DNA from: Urophycis tenuis
Lineage: Eukaryota > Chordata > Actinopteri > Gadiformes > Phycidae
Direction: 5' to 3'
Assembly (NCBI GenBank): GCA_036785325.1
Contig: JAXIVH010000015.1
Location: 12,501 to 76,500, forward strand
Length of the DNA: 64,000 bases
In this document: positions 11,401 to 23,004 of the stretch, one piece after another
How positions within the stretch are numbered: position 1 is the stretch's first letter
How the letters are laid out: each line of letters starts with the position of its first letter
Notes under the pieces: model-generated
Seen by the model: only the letters and a program-made list of their open reading frames with translations
Databases searched by the model: none
What the model was told of the DNA's origin: nothing
Made by a program: the position numbers and the translations under genes

Positions 11401-12977
11401 AAATGAAAAAAAAAAATCATAACAGAACCCCCCCCCCCCCCCATTACTGAGCCAGGATTGGAAATGTCTAGCCACCCCGGGGCTGGGCTTTATAAAAAAA
11501 TAAAAAAAAATAAAAAAAAATTCATAACAGACCCCCCCCCCCCCCCCATCACAGAGCCAGGATTGGAAATTTCTAGCCACCCCGGGGGTGGGCTTTATAA
11601 AAAAAAAAAAAAAAAAAAAAATCACAAAAGACCCCCCCCCCATCACTGAGCCAGGATTGGAAATTTCTAGCCACCCCGGGGGTGGGCTTTATAAAAAAAA
11701 AATTTTAAAAAAATCATAACAGACCCCCCCCCCACCCCCATCACTGTGCCAGGATTGGAAATTTCTAGCCACCCCGGGGGTGGGCTTTATAAAAAAATAA
11801 TAAAAAAAACAAATTCATAACAGACCCCCCCCATTACTGAGCCAGGATTGGAAATGTCTAGCGACCCCGGGTGTGGGCTTGATAAAAAAAATAAAATAAT
11901 AAAAAATCATAACAGACAACCCCCCCATCACAGAGCCAGGATTGGAAATTTCTAGCCACCCCGGGGGTGGGCTTTATAAAAAAAAAAATATGAAAAAAAA
12001 TAACAACAGACCCCCCCCCCCCATCACTGAGGCAGGATTGGAAATTTCTAGCCAACACGGGTGTGGGCTTTATAAACAAATATAAAAAAATAAAAAATCA
12101 TAACAGACCCCACCCCCATCACAGAGTCAGGATTGGAAATTTCTAGCCACCCCAGGGATGGGCTTTATAAAAAAAATAAAATAAAAAAAAAATCACAACA
12201 GACCCCCCCCCCCCCCCCCCATCACTGAGCCAGGATTTGAAATTTCTAGCCACCCCGGGTGTGGGCTTTATAAAAAAAAAATAAAAATAAAAAATCATAA
12301 CAGACCCAACCCCCATCACTGAGCCAGGATCGGAAATTTCTAGCCACCCCGGGTGTGGGCTTTATAAACAAATATAAAAAATTAAAAAATCATAACAGAC
12401 CCCACCCCCATCACAGAGTCAGGATTGGAAATTTCTAGCCATCCCGGGGGTTGGCTTTATAAAAAAAAAAAAATAAAAAAAAATCACAACAGACCCCCCC
12501 CCCCCCCCCCCCCCATCACTGAGCCAGGATTGGAAATTTCTAGCCACCCCGGGGGTGGGCTTTATAAAAAAATAATAAAAAAAACAAATTCATAACAGAC
12601 CCCCCCATTACTGAGCCAGGATTGGAAATGTCTAGCCACCCCGGGGTGTGGGCTTGATAAAAAAAAATAAAATAATAAAAAATCATAACAGACCGCACCC
12701 CCATCACTGAGCTAGGATTGGAAATTTCTAGCCACCCCGGGTGCGGGCTTTATAAAAAAAAAAAATAATAAATAAAAATAATAAAAAAAGAAAAAAAAAA
12801 TCAATACAGACCCCCCAAATTACTGAGCCAGGATTGGACATTTCTAGCCACCCCGGGTGTGGGCTTTATAAAAATAAAAAAATAATGAATAAATAAAAAT
12901 TCATAAAAGACCCCCCCCCCCCCCCCATTACTGAGCAAGAATAGGAAATTTCTAGCAACCCCTGGTGTGGGCTAGAA

Positions 12978-12993
12978 TTTTTTTTTTTTTTTT
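12978..12993 (+). repeat. T16 tract replacing the usual A tract
   Basis: In this monomer the core ends gtgtgggctagaa and is followed by 16 T, where all ordinary monomers have A. The arrangement tagaa then T(n) is what inversion of an A(n)-ttcta segment would give, so a local spacer inversion is likely. Assembly error is an alternative. Confidence 0.7.
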
Positions 12994-13581
12994 AATACAT
13001 AAAATAAAAAAAATCATAACAGACCCCCCCCCCATTACTGAGCCAGGATTGGAAAGTTCTAGCCACCCCGGTTGTGGGCTTTCTAAAAAATAAAAAAAAA
13101 ATAAAAAAAATTCATAACAGACCCCCCCTCCCATTACTAAGCCAGGATTGGAAATGTCTAGCCACCCGGGGTGTGGGCTTTATAAAAAAAAAATAAAAAA
13201 AAATCATAACAGACCCCACCCCCATCACTGAGCCAGGATTTGAAATTTCTAGCCACCCGGGTGTGGGCTTTATAAAAAATAAAAAAAAAATCATAAAAGA
13301 CCCCCCCCCCATCACTGAGCCAGGATTGGAAATTTCTAGCCACCCCGGGTGTGGGCTTTATAAAAAAAAAAAAAAAAAAAAAAAATCACAACAGACCCCC
13401 CCCCCAATCACTGAGCCAGGATTGGAACTTTCTAGCCACCCCGGGTGTGGGCTTTATACAAAAAATAATAAAATAAAAAAATTAAAAAAATAAAAAAATA
13501 AAAATTCATAACAGAGCCCACCCATCACTGAGCCAGGAGTGGAAATTTCTAGCCACCCCAGGTGTGGGCTTTATATAAAAA

Positions 13582-13602
13582 AATAATAATAATAATAATA
13601 AT
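13582..13602 (+). repeat. AAT microsatellite in a spacer
   Basis: A run of aat units precedes tcataagag. The same run with fewer or more units is at about 15016-15028, 33512-33528 and 34828-34840. It lies at the inferred start of the 20-kb block, so it may sit at the breakpoint. Confidence 0.8.
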
Positions 13603-13664
13603 CATAAGAGACCCCCCCCCCCCCCCATTACTCAGCCAGGATTGGAAATTTCTAGCCACCCCGT

Positions 13665-13706
13665 GTGTGGGCTTAATAAAAAAAAGTGTGGGCTTTATAA
13701 AAAAAA
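13665..13706 (+). repeat. 21-bp partial-monomer duplication (marker A, locus 1)
   Basis: The text gtgtgggcttaataaaa plus aaaa is immediately followed by gtgtgggctttataaaa, so the core end and start of spacer occur twice. The same rare structure occurs at 15092, 33590 and 34905 and marks related segments. Confidence 0.85.
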
Positions 13707-14744
13707 AAAAAATAAAAATAAAAAAAAAATCATAAAAGACGCCCCCCCCCCATTACTGAGCAACTATTGGAAATTTCTAGCCACCCCGGGTGTGGGCTTA
13801 ATAAAAAAAAATAAAAAAAATAAAAATAAATCATAACAGACCCCACCCCCATTAGTGAGCCAGGATTGGAAATTTCTAGCCACCCCTGGTGTGGGCTTTA
13901 TAAAAAAAAATAAAATAATAATTAAATAAAAATTCATAACAGACCCCACCCTGATCACTGCGCCAGGATTGGAAATTTCTAGCCACACGGGGTGTGGGCT
14001 TTATAAAAAAAAAATAACACATAAAAATTCATAACAGACCCCCCCCCCCATTACTGAGCCAGGATTGGAAATTTATAGCCACCCCGGGTGTGGGCTTGAT
14101 AAAAAAAAATAAATAAATAAATCATAACAGACCCCCCATCACAGAGCCATGATTGGAAATTTCTAGCCACCCCGGGGGTGGGCTTTATAAAAAAAAAAAA
14201 TAAAAAAAAAATCACAACAGACCCCCCCACATCACAGAGCCAGGATTGGACATTTCTGGCCACCCCGGGGGTGGACTTTATAAAAAATAAAAAAATAAAA
14301 ATTCATAACAGACCCCCACCCATTACTGAGCCAGGAATGGAAATTTCTAGCCACCACGGGTGTGGGCTTTATAAAAAAAAAAAACAATAAAAAAAAATAA
14401 AAATCATAACAGACCCCCCCCCATTACTGAGCCAGGATTGGAAATTTCTAGCCACCCCGGGTGTGGGCTTTATAAAAATAAAAAAAAAATAAATAAAAAA
14501 AAAATCATAAAAGACGCCCCCCCCCCCCATTACTGAGCAAGTATTGGAAATTTCTAGCCACCCCGGGTGTGGGCTTAATAAAAAAAAATAAAAAAAATAA
14601 AAATAAATCATAACAGCCCCCACCCCCATTAGTGAGCCAGGATTGGAAATTTCTAGCCACCCCGGGGGTGGGCTTTATAAAAAAAAAAAAAAAAAAAAAA
14701 AAATCACAACAGACCCCCCCCCCCCCCCCCCCCCCATTTCTGAG

Positions 14745-15860
14745 CCAGGATTGGAAATTTCTAGCCACCCCGGGTGTGGGCTTTATAAAAAAAAAAAAAA
14801 AAAAAAAAAAACACAACAGACCCCCCCCCCAATCACTGAGCCAGGATTGGAACTTTCTAGCCACCCCGGGTGTGGGCTTTATACAAAAAATAATAAAATA
14901 AAAAAATAAAAAAAATAAAAAAACAAAAATTCATAACAGAGCCCACCCATCACTGAGCCAGGAGTGGAAATTTCTAGCCACCCCAGGTGTGGGCTTTATA
15001 TAAAATAAAAAAAAATAATAATAATAATCATAAGAGACCCCCCCCCCCCCCCCATTACTCAGCCAGGATTGGAAATTTCTAGCCACCCCGGGTGTGGGCT
15101 TAATAAAAAAAAGTGTGGGCTTTATAAAAATAAAAAAAAAATAAATAAAAAAAAAATCATAAAAGACGCCCCCCCCCCCCATTACTGAGCAAGTATTGGA
15201 AATTTCTAGCCACCCCGGGTGTGGGCTTAATAAAAAAAAATAAAAAAAATAAAAATAAATCATAACAGCCCCCACCCCCATTAGTGAGCCAGGATTGGAA
15301 ATTTCTAGCCACCCCCGGTGTGGGCTTTATAAAAAAAAAAAAAATAATAATTAAATAAAAATTCATAACAGACCCCACCCTGATCACTGCGCCAGGATTG
15401 GAAATTTCTAGCCACACGGGGTGTGGGCTTTATAAAAAAAAAATAACACATAAAAATTCATAACAGACCCCCCCCCCCCCATTACTGAGCCAGGATTGAA
15501 AATTTATAGCCACCCCGGGTGTGGGCTTGATAAAAAAAATAAATAAATAAATCATAACAGACCCCCCATCACAGAGCCATGATTGGACATTTCTAGCCTA
15601 CCCGGGGGTGGGCTTTATAAAAAAAAAAAAAAAAAAAAAATCACAACAGACCCCCCCACATCACAGAGCCAGGATTGGACATTTCTGGCCACCCCGGGGG
15701 TGGGCTTTATAAAAAATAAAAAAATAAAAATTCATAACAGACCCCCACCCATTACTGAGCCAGGAATTGAAATTTCTAGCCACCACGGGTGTGGGCTTTA
15801 TAAAAATAAAAAAATAAAATAAAATAAAAATCACAACAGACCCCCCCCCCCATTAGTGAG
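14745..15860 (+). repeat. 1,425-bp tandem duplication, copy 2 (partial)
   Basis: It repeats 13320 onward with point changes. Beyond about 15840 the sequence departs from copy 1 and instead resembles the 11.1-12.1 kb region. Confidence 0.8.
15092..15133 (+). repeat. 21-bp partial-monomer duplication (marker A, locus 2)
   Basis: Same structure as at 13665, with a preceding core ccaccccgggtg instead of ccaccccgtgtg. That difference separates the two lineages of the marker. Confidence 0.85.
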
Positions 15861-18214
15861 CCAGGATTGGAAATTTCTAGCCACCCCGGGTGTGGGCTTT
15901 ATAAAAAAAAAAATAAAAAAAAATTTCATAAAAGACCCCGCCCCCCCCATTACTGAGCCAGGATTGGGAATTTCTAGCCACCCCGGGTGTGGGCTTTATC
16001 AAAAAATAAATAAATAAATAAAAATCATAACAGACCCCCCCCCCTCCAATACTGAGCCAGGATTGGAAATTTCTAGCCACCCAAGGTGTGGATTTTCTAA
16101 AAAAAAAATAAAAAATGAAAAAAAATTCATAACAGACCCCCCCCCCCCCACCCATTACTGAGCCAGGATTGGAAATGTCTAGCCACCCCGGGGGTGGGCT
16201 TTATAAAAAATTAAAAAAAATTAAAACAAAATTCATAACAGACCCCCCCCCCCTATCACAGAGCCAGGATTGGAAATTTCTAGCCACCCCGGGGGTGGGC
16301 TTTATAAAAAAAAATATATAAAAAAAATAACAACAGACCCCCCCCCCCCCCATCACTGAGGCAGGATTGGAAATTTCTAGCCAACCCGGGTGTGGGCTTT
16401 ATAAACAAATATAAAAAAATAAAAAATCATAACAGACCGCACCCCCATCACAGAGTCAGGATTGGAAATTTCTAGCCACCCCGGGGGTGGGCTTTATAAA
16501 AAAATAAAAATAAAAATAAAATAACAACAGACCCCCCCCCCCCCCATCACTGAGCCAGGATTGGAACTTTCTAGCCACCCCGGGGGTGGGCTTTATAAAA
16601 AAAATAATAAAATTATTTTAAAAAAAAATTAAAAAAATCACAACAGACCCCCCCCCATCACTGAGCCAGGATTGGAAATTTCTAGCCACCCCGGGTGTGG
16701 GCTTTATAAAAAAAAAAAAAAAAAATCATAACAGACCCCAACCCCATCACTGAGCCAGGATTGGAAATTTCTAGCCACCCGGGTGTGGGCTTTATAAAAA
16801 AAAAAAAAAAAAAAATCATAACAGACCCCCCCCCCCCCCCCCATCACTGAGCCAGGATTGGAAAATTCTAGCCACCCCGGGTGTGGGCTTTATAAAAAAA
16901 AAAAAAAAAAAAAAAATCATAACAGACCCAACCCCCATCACTGAGCCAGGATCGGAAATTTCTAGCCACCCCGGGTGTGGGCTTTATAAAAAAAAAAAAA
17001 AAAAAAATCATAACAGACCCCACCCCCATCACTGAGCCAGAATTGGAAATTTCTAGCCACCCGGGTGTGGGATTTATAAAAAAAAAAAAAAAAAAATCAT
17101 AACAGACCCCCCCCCCATCACTGAGCCAGGATTTGAAATTTCTAGCCACCCCAGGTGTGGGCTTTATAAAAAAAAAAAAAAAAAAAAAAATCATAACAGA
17201 CCCAACCCCCATCACTGAGCCAGGATCGGAAATTTCTAGCCACCCCGGGTGTGGGCTTTATAAACAAATATAAAAAAATAAAAATTCATAACAGACCCCA
17301 CCCCCATCACAGAGTCAGGATTGGAAATTTCTAGCCACCCCGGGGTGGGCTTTATAAAAAAAAATAAAATAAAAAAAAATCACAACAGACCCCCCCCCCC
17401 CCCCATCACTGAGCCAGGATTGGAAATTTCTAGCCACCCCGGGGGTGGGCTTTATAAAAAAATAATTAAAAAAACAAATTCATGACAGACCCCACCCCAT
17501 TACTGAGCTAGGATTGGAAATGTCTAGCCACCCCGGGTGTGGGCTTGATAAAAAAAATAAAATAATAAAAAATCATAACAGACCCCCCCCCCCCCCATCA
17601 CAGAGCCAGGATTGGAAATTTCTAGCCACCCCGGGTGTGGGCTTTATAAAAAGAAATAAATAAAAAAATTATAACAGACCCCCCCCCCATTACTGAGCCA
17701 GGATTGGGAATTTCTAGCCACCCCGGGTGTGGGCTTTATAAAAAGAAAAAAAAAAATCACAAAAGACCGCGCCCCCCCCATCATTGAGCCAGGATTGGAA
17801 ATTTCTAGCCACCCCGGGTGTGGGTTTTCTAAAAAAAAAATAAAAAATGAAAAAAAATTCATAACAGACCCCCCCCCCCATTACTGAGCCAGGATTGGAA
17901 ATGTCTAGCCACCCCGGGGGTGGGCTTTATAAAAAATAAAAAAAAAATAAAAAAAAATTCATAACAGACCCCCCCCCCCCCATCAAAGAGCCAGGATTGG
18001 AAATTTCTAGCCACCCCGGGGGTGGGCTTTATAAAAAAAAAATATTAAAAAAATAAAAACAGACCCCCCCCCCATCACTGAGGCAGGATTGGAAATTTCT
18101 AGCCAACCCGGGTGTGGGCTTTATAAACAAATATAAAAAAATAAAAAATCATAACAGACCCCACCCCCATCACAGAGTCAGGATTGGAAATTTCTAGCCA
18201 CCCCGGGGTGGGCT

Positions 18215-18218
<4 letters not shown>

Positions 18219-18247
<29 letters not shown>
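18219..18247 (+). repeat. Longest A tract noted (29 A)
   Basis: The spacer after a ggggtgggctttat core is 29 A. The counterpart at 36656-36684 is also 29 A, a useful sign that the two 20-kb blocks separated recently. Confidence 0.8.
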
Positions 18248-18250
<3 letters not shown>

Positions 18251-21200
18251 CAACTGACCCCCCCCCCCCATCACTGAGACAGGATTGGAAATTTCTAGCC
18301 ACCCGGGTGTGGGCTTTATAAAAAAAATAATAAAAAAATCATAACAGACCCCCGCCAACCCATCACTGAGCCAGGATTGGAAAATTCTAGCCACCTCGGG
18401 TGTGGGCTTTATAAAAAAATCAATAAAAAATAAAATCACAACAGACCCCCCCCCCCATCACTGAGACAGGATTGGAAATTTCTAGCCACCCCGGGTGTGG
18501 GTTTTCTAAAAAAAAAAAAAAAAATGAAAAAAAAATCATAACAGACCCCACCCCCATCAGAGAGTCAGGATTGGAAATTTCTAGCCACACCGGGGGTGGG
18601 CTTTATAAAAAAATAATAAAAAAAACAAATTCATAACCCCCCCCCCCCATTACTGAGCCAGGATTGGAAATGTCTAGCCACCCCGGGTGTGGGCTTGATA
18701 AAAAAAATAAAATAATAAAAAATCATAACAGACAACCCCCCCCATCACAGAGCCAGGATTGGAAATTTCTAGCCACCCCGGGGGTGGGCTTTATAAAAAA
18801 AAATAAAAATAAAAAAAATCACAACAGACCCCCCCCCCCCCCCATCACTGAGCCAGGATTGGAACTTTCTAGCCACCCCGGGTGTGGGCTTTATAAAAAA
18901 AATAAAATAAGAAAAAATCATAACAGACCCCCCCCCCCCCCCCCCCCATCACAGAGCCAGGATTGGAAATTTCTAGCCACCCCGGGTGTGGGCTTTATAA
19001 AAAAAATAATAAAATTATTTAAAAAAAAAATTAAAAAAATCATAACAGACCCCCCCCCATCACTGAGCCAGGATTGGAAATTTCTAGCCACCCCGGGTGT
19101 GGGCTTTATTTAAAAAAAAAAAAAAATCATAACAAACCCCACCCCCATCACTGAGCCAGGATTGTAAATTTCTAGCCACCCGGGTGTGGGCTTTATAAAA
19201 AAAAAAAAAAAAAAAATCATAACAGACCCCCCCCCCCCCCATCACTGAGCCAGTATTTGAAATTTCTAGCTACCCCGGGTGTGGGCTTTATAAAAAAAAA
19301 AAAAATAAAAAAAAATCATAACAGACCCAACCCCCATCACTGGGCCAGGATAAGAAATTTCTAGCCACCCCGGGTGTGGGCTTTATAAACAAATATAAAA
19401 AATTAAAAAATCATAACAGACCCCACCCCCATCACAGAGTCAGGATTGGAAATTTCTAGCCACCCCGGGGGTGGGCTTTATAAAAAAATAATAAAAAAAA
19501 CAAATTCATAACAGACCCCCCCCCATTACTGAGCCAGGATTGGAAATGTCTAGCCACCCCGGGTGTGGGCTTGATAAAAAAAATAAAATAATAAAAAATC
19601 CTAACAGACCCCCCCCCCCCCATCACAGAGCCAGGATTGGACATTTCTAGCCACCACGGGGTGGGCTTTATAAAAAAATAAAAAAATAAATAAAATCACA
19701 ACTGACCCCCCCCCCCCATCACTGAGACAGGATTGGACATTTCTAGCCACCCTGGGTGTGGGCTTTATAAAAAAAAAATATATATATATTTTAAAAAAAA
19801 AAATAAAAAATCATAACAGACCCCCACCCATCACTGAGCCAGGATTGGAAATTTCTAGCCACCCCGGGTGTGGGCTTTATAAAAAAAAAAAAAAAAAAAA
19901 TCATAACAGACCCCACCCCCATCACTGAGCCAGGATTGGAAATTTCTAGCCACCCCGGTGTGGGCTTTATAAAACAAAAAAAAACAAAAAAACATAACAG
20001 ACCCCACCCCCATCACTGAGCCAGGATTGGAAATTTCTAGCCACCCGGGTGTGGGCTTTATAAAAAAAATAATAAAAAAATCATAACAGACCCCCGCCAA
20101 CCCATCACTGAGCCAGGATTGGAAAATTCTAGACACCTCGGGTGTGGGCTTTATAAAAAAAATAAAATAATAAAAAATCATAACAGACCCCCCCCCCCCC
20201 CCCCCCATCACAGAGCCAGGATTGGAAATTTCTAGCCACCCCGGGTGTGGGCTTTATAAACAAATATAAAAAAATACAAAATCATAACAGACCCCACCCC
20301 CATCACAGAGTCAGGATTGGAAATTTCTAGCCACCCCGGGGGTGGGCTTTATAAAAAAATAATAAAAAAAACAAATTCATAACAGACCCCCCCCCATTAC
20401 TGAGCCAGGATTGGAAATGTTTAGCCACCCCGGGTGTGGGCTTTATAAAAAAATAAATAAAAAATAAAATCACAACAGACCCCCCCCCCCATCACTGAGA
20501 CAGGATTGGAAATTTCTAGCCACCCCGGGTGTGGGCTTTATAAAAAAAAATAATAAAATAATTTTAAAAAAAAATTAAAAAAATCATAACAGACCCCCAC
20601 CCATCACTGAGCCAGGATTGGAAATTTCTAGCAACCCCGGGTGTGGGCTTTATAAAAAAAAAAAAAAAAAAAATCATAACAGACCCCACCCCCATCAGTG
20701 AGCCAGGATTGGAAATTTCTGGCCACCCCGGGGGTGGGCTTTATAAAACAAAAAAAAACAAAAAATCATAACAGACCCCACCCCCATCACTGAGCCAGGA
20801 TTGGAGATTTCTATCCACCCGGGTGTGGGCTTTATAAAAAATAAAAAAAAAATCATAACAGACCCCCCCCCCCCCATCACTGAGCCAGGATTGGAAATTT
20901 CTAGCCACCTCGGGTGTGGGCTTTTTAAAAAAAAAATAAAAATAAAAAATCATAACACACCCCACCCCCATCACTGAGCCAGGATTGGACATTTCTAGAC
21001 ACCCCGGGTGTGGGCTTTATAAAAAAAAAAAAAAAAATTATTTAAAAGAAAAATTAAAAAAATCATAACAGACCCCCACCCATAACTGAGCCAGGATTGG
21101 AAATTTCTAGCCACCCCGGGTGTGGGCTTTATAAAACAAAAAAAAACAAAAAATCATAACAGACCCCACCCCCATCACTGAGCCAGGATTGGAAATTTCT

Positions 21201-22994
21201 AGCCACCTCGGGTGTGGGCTTCATAAAAAAAATAAATAAATAAAAAATCATAACAGACCCAACCCCCATCACAGAGCCAGGATTGGAAATTTCTAGCCAC
21301 CCCGGGGGTGGGCTTTATAAAAAAAAATAAATAAAATAAAAATCATAACAGACCCAACCCCCATCACAGAGCCAGGATTGGAAATTTGTAGCCACCCCGG
21401 GGGTGGGCTTTATAAAAAAAATAAAATAAAATAAAAATCACAACAGACCCCCCCCCATCACTGAGCCAGGATTGGAACTTTCTAGCCACCCCAGGTGTGG
21501 GCTTTATAAAAAAATAAAATAAAAAAAAATCACAACAAACCCCCCCCCCATCACTGAGCCAGGATTGGAAATTTCTAGCCACCCCGGGGGTGGGCTTTAT
21601 AAAAAAATAATTAAAAAAACAAATTCATAACAGACGCCCCCCCATTACTGAGCCAGGATTGGAAATGTCTAGCCACCCCGGGTGTGGGCTTGATAAAAAA
21701 AATAAAATAATAAAAAATCATAACAGACCCCCCCCCCCCCCCCCATCACAGAGCCAGGATTGGAAATTTCTAGCCACCCCGGGGGTGGGCTTTATAAAAA
21801 AAAATAAATAAAATTATTTAAAAAAAAAAATTAAAAAAATCATAACAGACCCCCACCCATCACTGAGCCAGGATTGGAAATTTCTAGCCACCCCGGGTGT
21901 GGGCTTTATAAAAAAATAAAAATAAATAAAAAATCACAACAGACCCCCCCCCGCCCCCATCACTGAGGCAGGATTGGAAATTTCTAGCCACCCCGGGTGT
22001 GGGCTTTATAAAAAAAATAATAAAATTATTTAAAAAAAAAAATTAAGAAATCATAACAGACCCCCCCCCCCCCCCCATCACAGAGCCAGGATTGGACATT
22101 TCTAGCCACCCCGGGTGTGGGCTTTATAAACAAATATAAAAAAATAAAAAATCATAACAGACCCCACCCCCATCACAGAGTCAGGATTGGAAATTTCTAG
22201 CCACCCGGGTGTGGGCTTTATGAAAAAAAAAAAAAAAAAACATAACAGACCCCCCCCATCACTGAGCCAGGATTGGAAATTTCTAGCCACCCTAGGTGTG
22301 GGCTTTATACAAAAAATAATAAAATTAAAAAAAAAAAATAATAAAAAAATAAAAATTCATAAAAGAACCCCCACCCATCACTGAGCCAGGATTGGAAATT
22401 TCTAGCCACCTCTGGTGTGGGCTTTATAAAAAAAAAAAAAATCATAACAGACCCCCCCCCCATCACTGAGCCAGGATTGGAAATTTCTAGCCAGCCCGGG
22501 TGTGGGCTTTATAAAAAAAAAAAAAAAAAAATCATCACAGACCCCACCCCCATCACTGAGCCAGGATTGGAAATTTCTAGCCACCCGGGTGTGGGCTTTA
22601 TAAAAAAAATAAAAAAAAAATCATAACAGACCCCCCCCCCATCACTGAGCCAGGATTGGAAATTTCTAGCCACCCCGGGTGTGGGCTTTATAAAAAAAAA
22701 AAAATAATAAAAAATCATAACATACCCCACCCCCATCACTGAGCCAGGATTGGACATTTCTAGCCACCCCAGGTGTGGGCTTTATAAAAATAAAATAAAA
22801 AAATAAAAAATCATAACAGACCCCACCCCCATCACAGAGCCAGGATTGGAAATTTCTAGCCACCCCGGGGGTGGGCTTTATAAAAAAATAAAAAAAATAA
22901 AAAATCACAACAGACCCCCCCCCCATCACTGAGGCAGGATTGGAAATTTCTAGCCACCCCGGGTGTGGGCTTTATAAAAAAAATAATGAAATTA

Positions 22995-23004
22995 TTTTTT
23001 TTTT
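22995..23004 (+). repeat. Spacer with a T10 run (possible micro-inversion, founder-type)
   Basis: The common spacer aataataaaattattt followed by an A run appears here as aataatgaaattatt with a T run before aaattaaaaaaa. Similar spacers occur near 9230, 24660, 43110, 44690, 46700 and 48660. Inversion of the A run between flanking TTT and AAA would give this form. Confidence 0.55.

Larger units (their letters stand above)
6706..13584 (+). repeat. Satellite array, middle heterogeneous block
   Basis: This is head-to-tail satellite with mixed monomer classes and no large block duplicated in direct tandem. A recurring trimer can be followed: a monomer with aacaaattcataacagac, then a cattactgag/aaatgtct (or aaatgact) monomer with cttgataaa, then a catcacagag monomer with the gggggtggg core. 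Parts of 11.1-12.1 kb resemble 15.9-16.45 kb, including the rare markers ccccgcccc (11131 and 15936), gctttatc and ctccaatactgag. No gene or RNA is visible. Confidence 0.95.
13320..14744 (+). repeat. 1,425-bp tandem duplication, copy 1
   Basis: The segment recurs directly downstream at an offset of 1,425 bp. For example, aatcactgag is at 13406 and 14831, and atcataagag at 13601 and 15027. Rare shared markers are tttatacaaaaaataat, acagagcccaccc, ccaggagtgg, attactcag and agacgcccc. Boundaries are approximate because they fall inside repeated cores. Confidence 0.8.

Noticed and set aside
18664..19113. 149-codon open frame, the longest in the window, and many similar frames on both strands
   Set aside because: The translations are repeated GLEISSHPG-CGLYKKK or TPGVARNFQSWLSDGG with homopolymer Lys, Pro, Phe or Gly. 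They come directly from the satellite, change frame with tract length and overlap on both strands. No gene signal is present.
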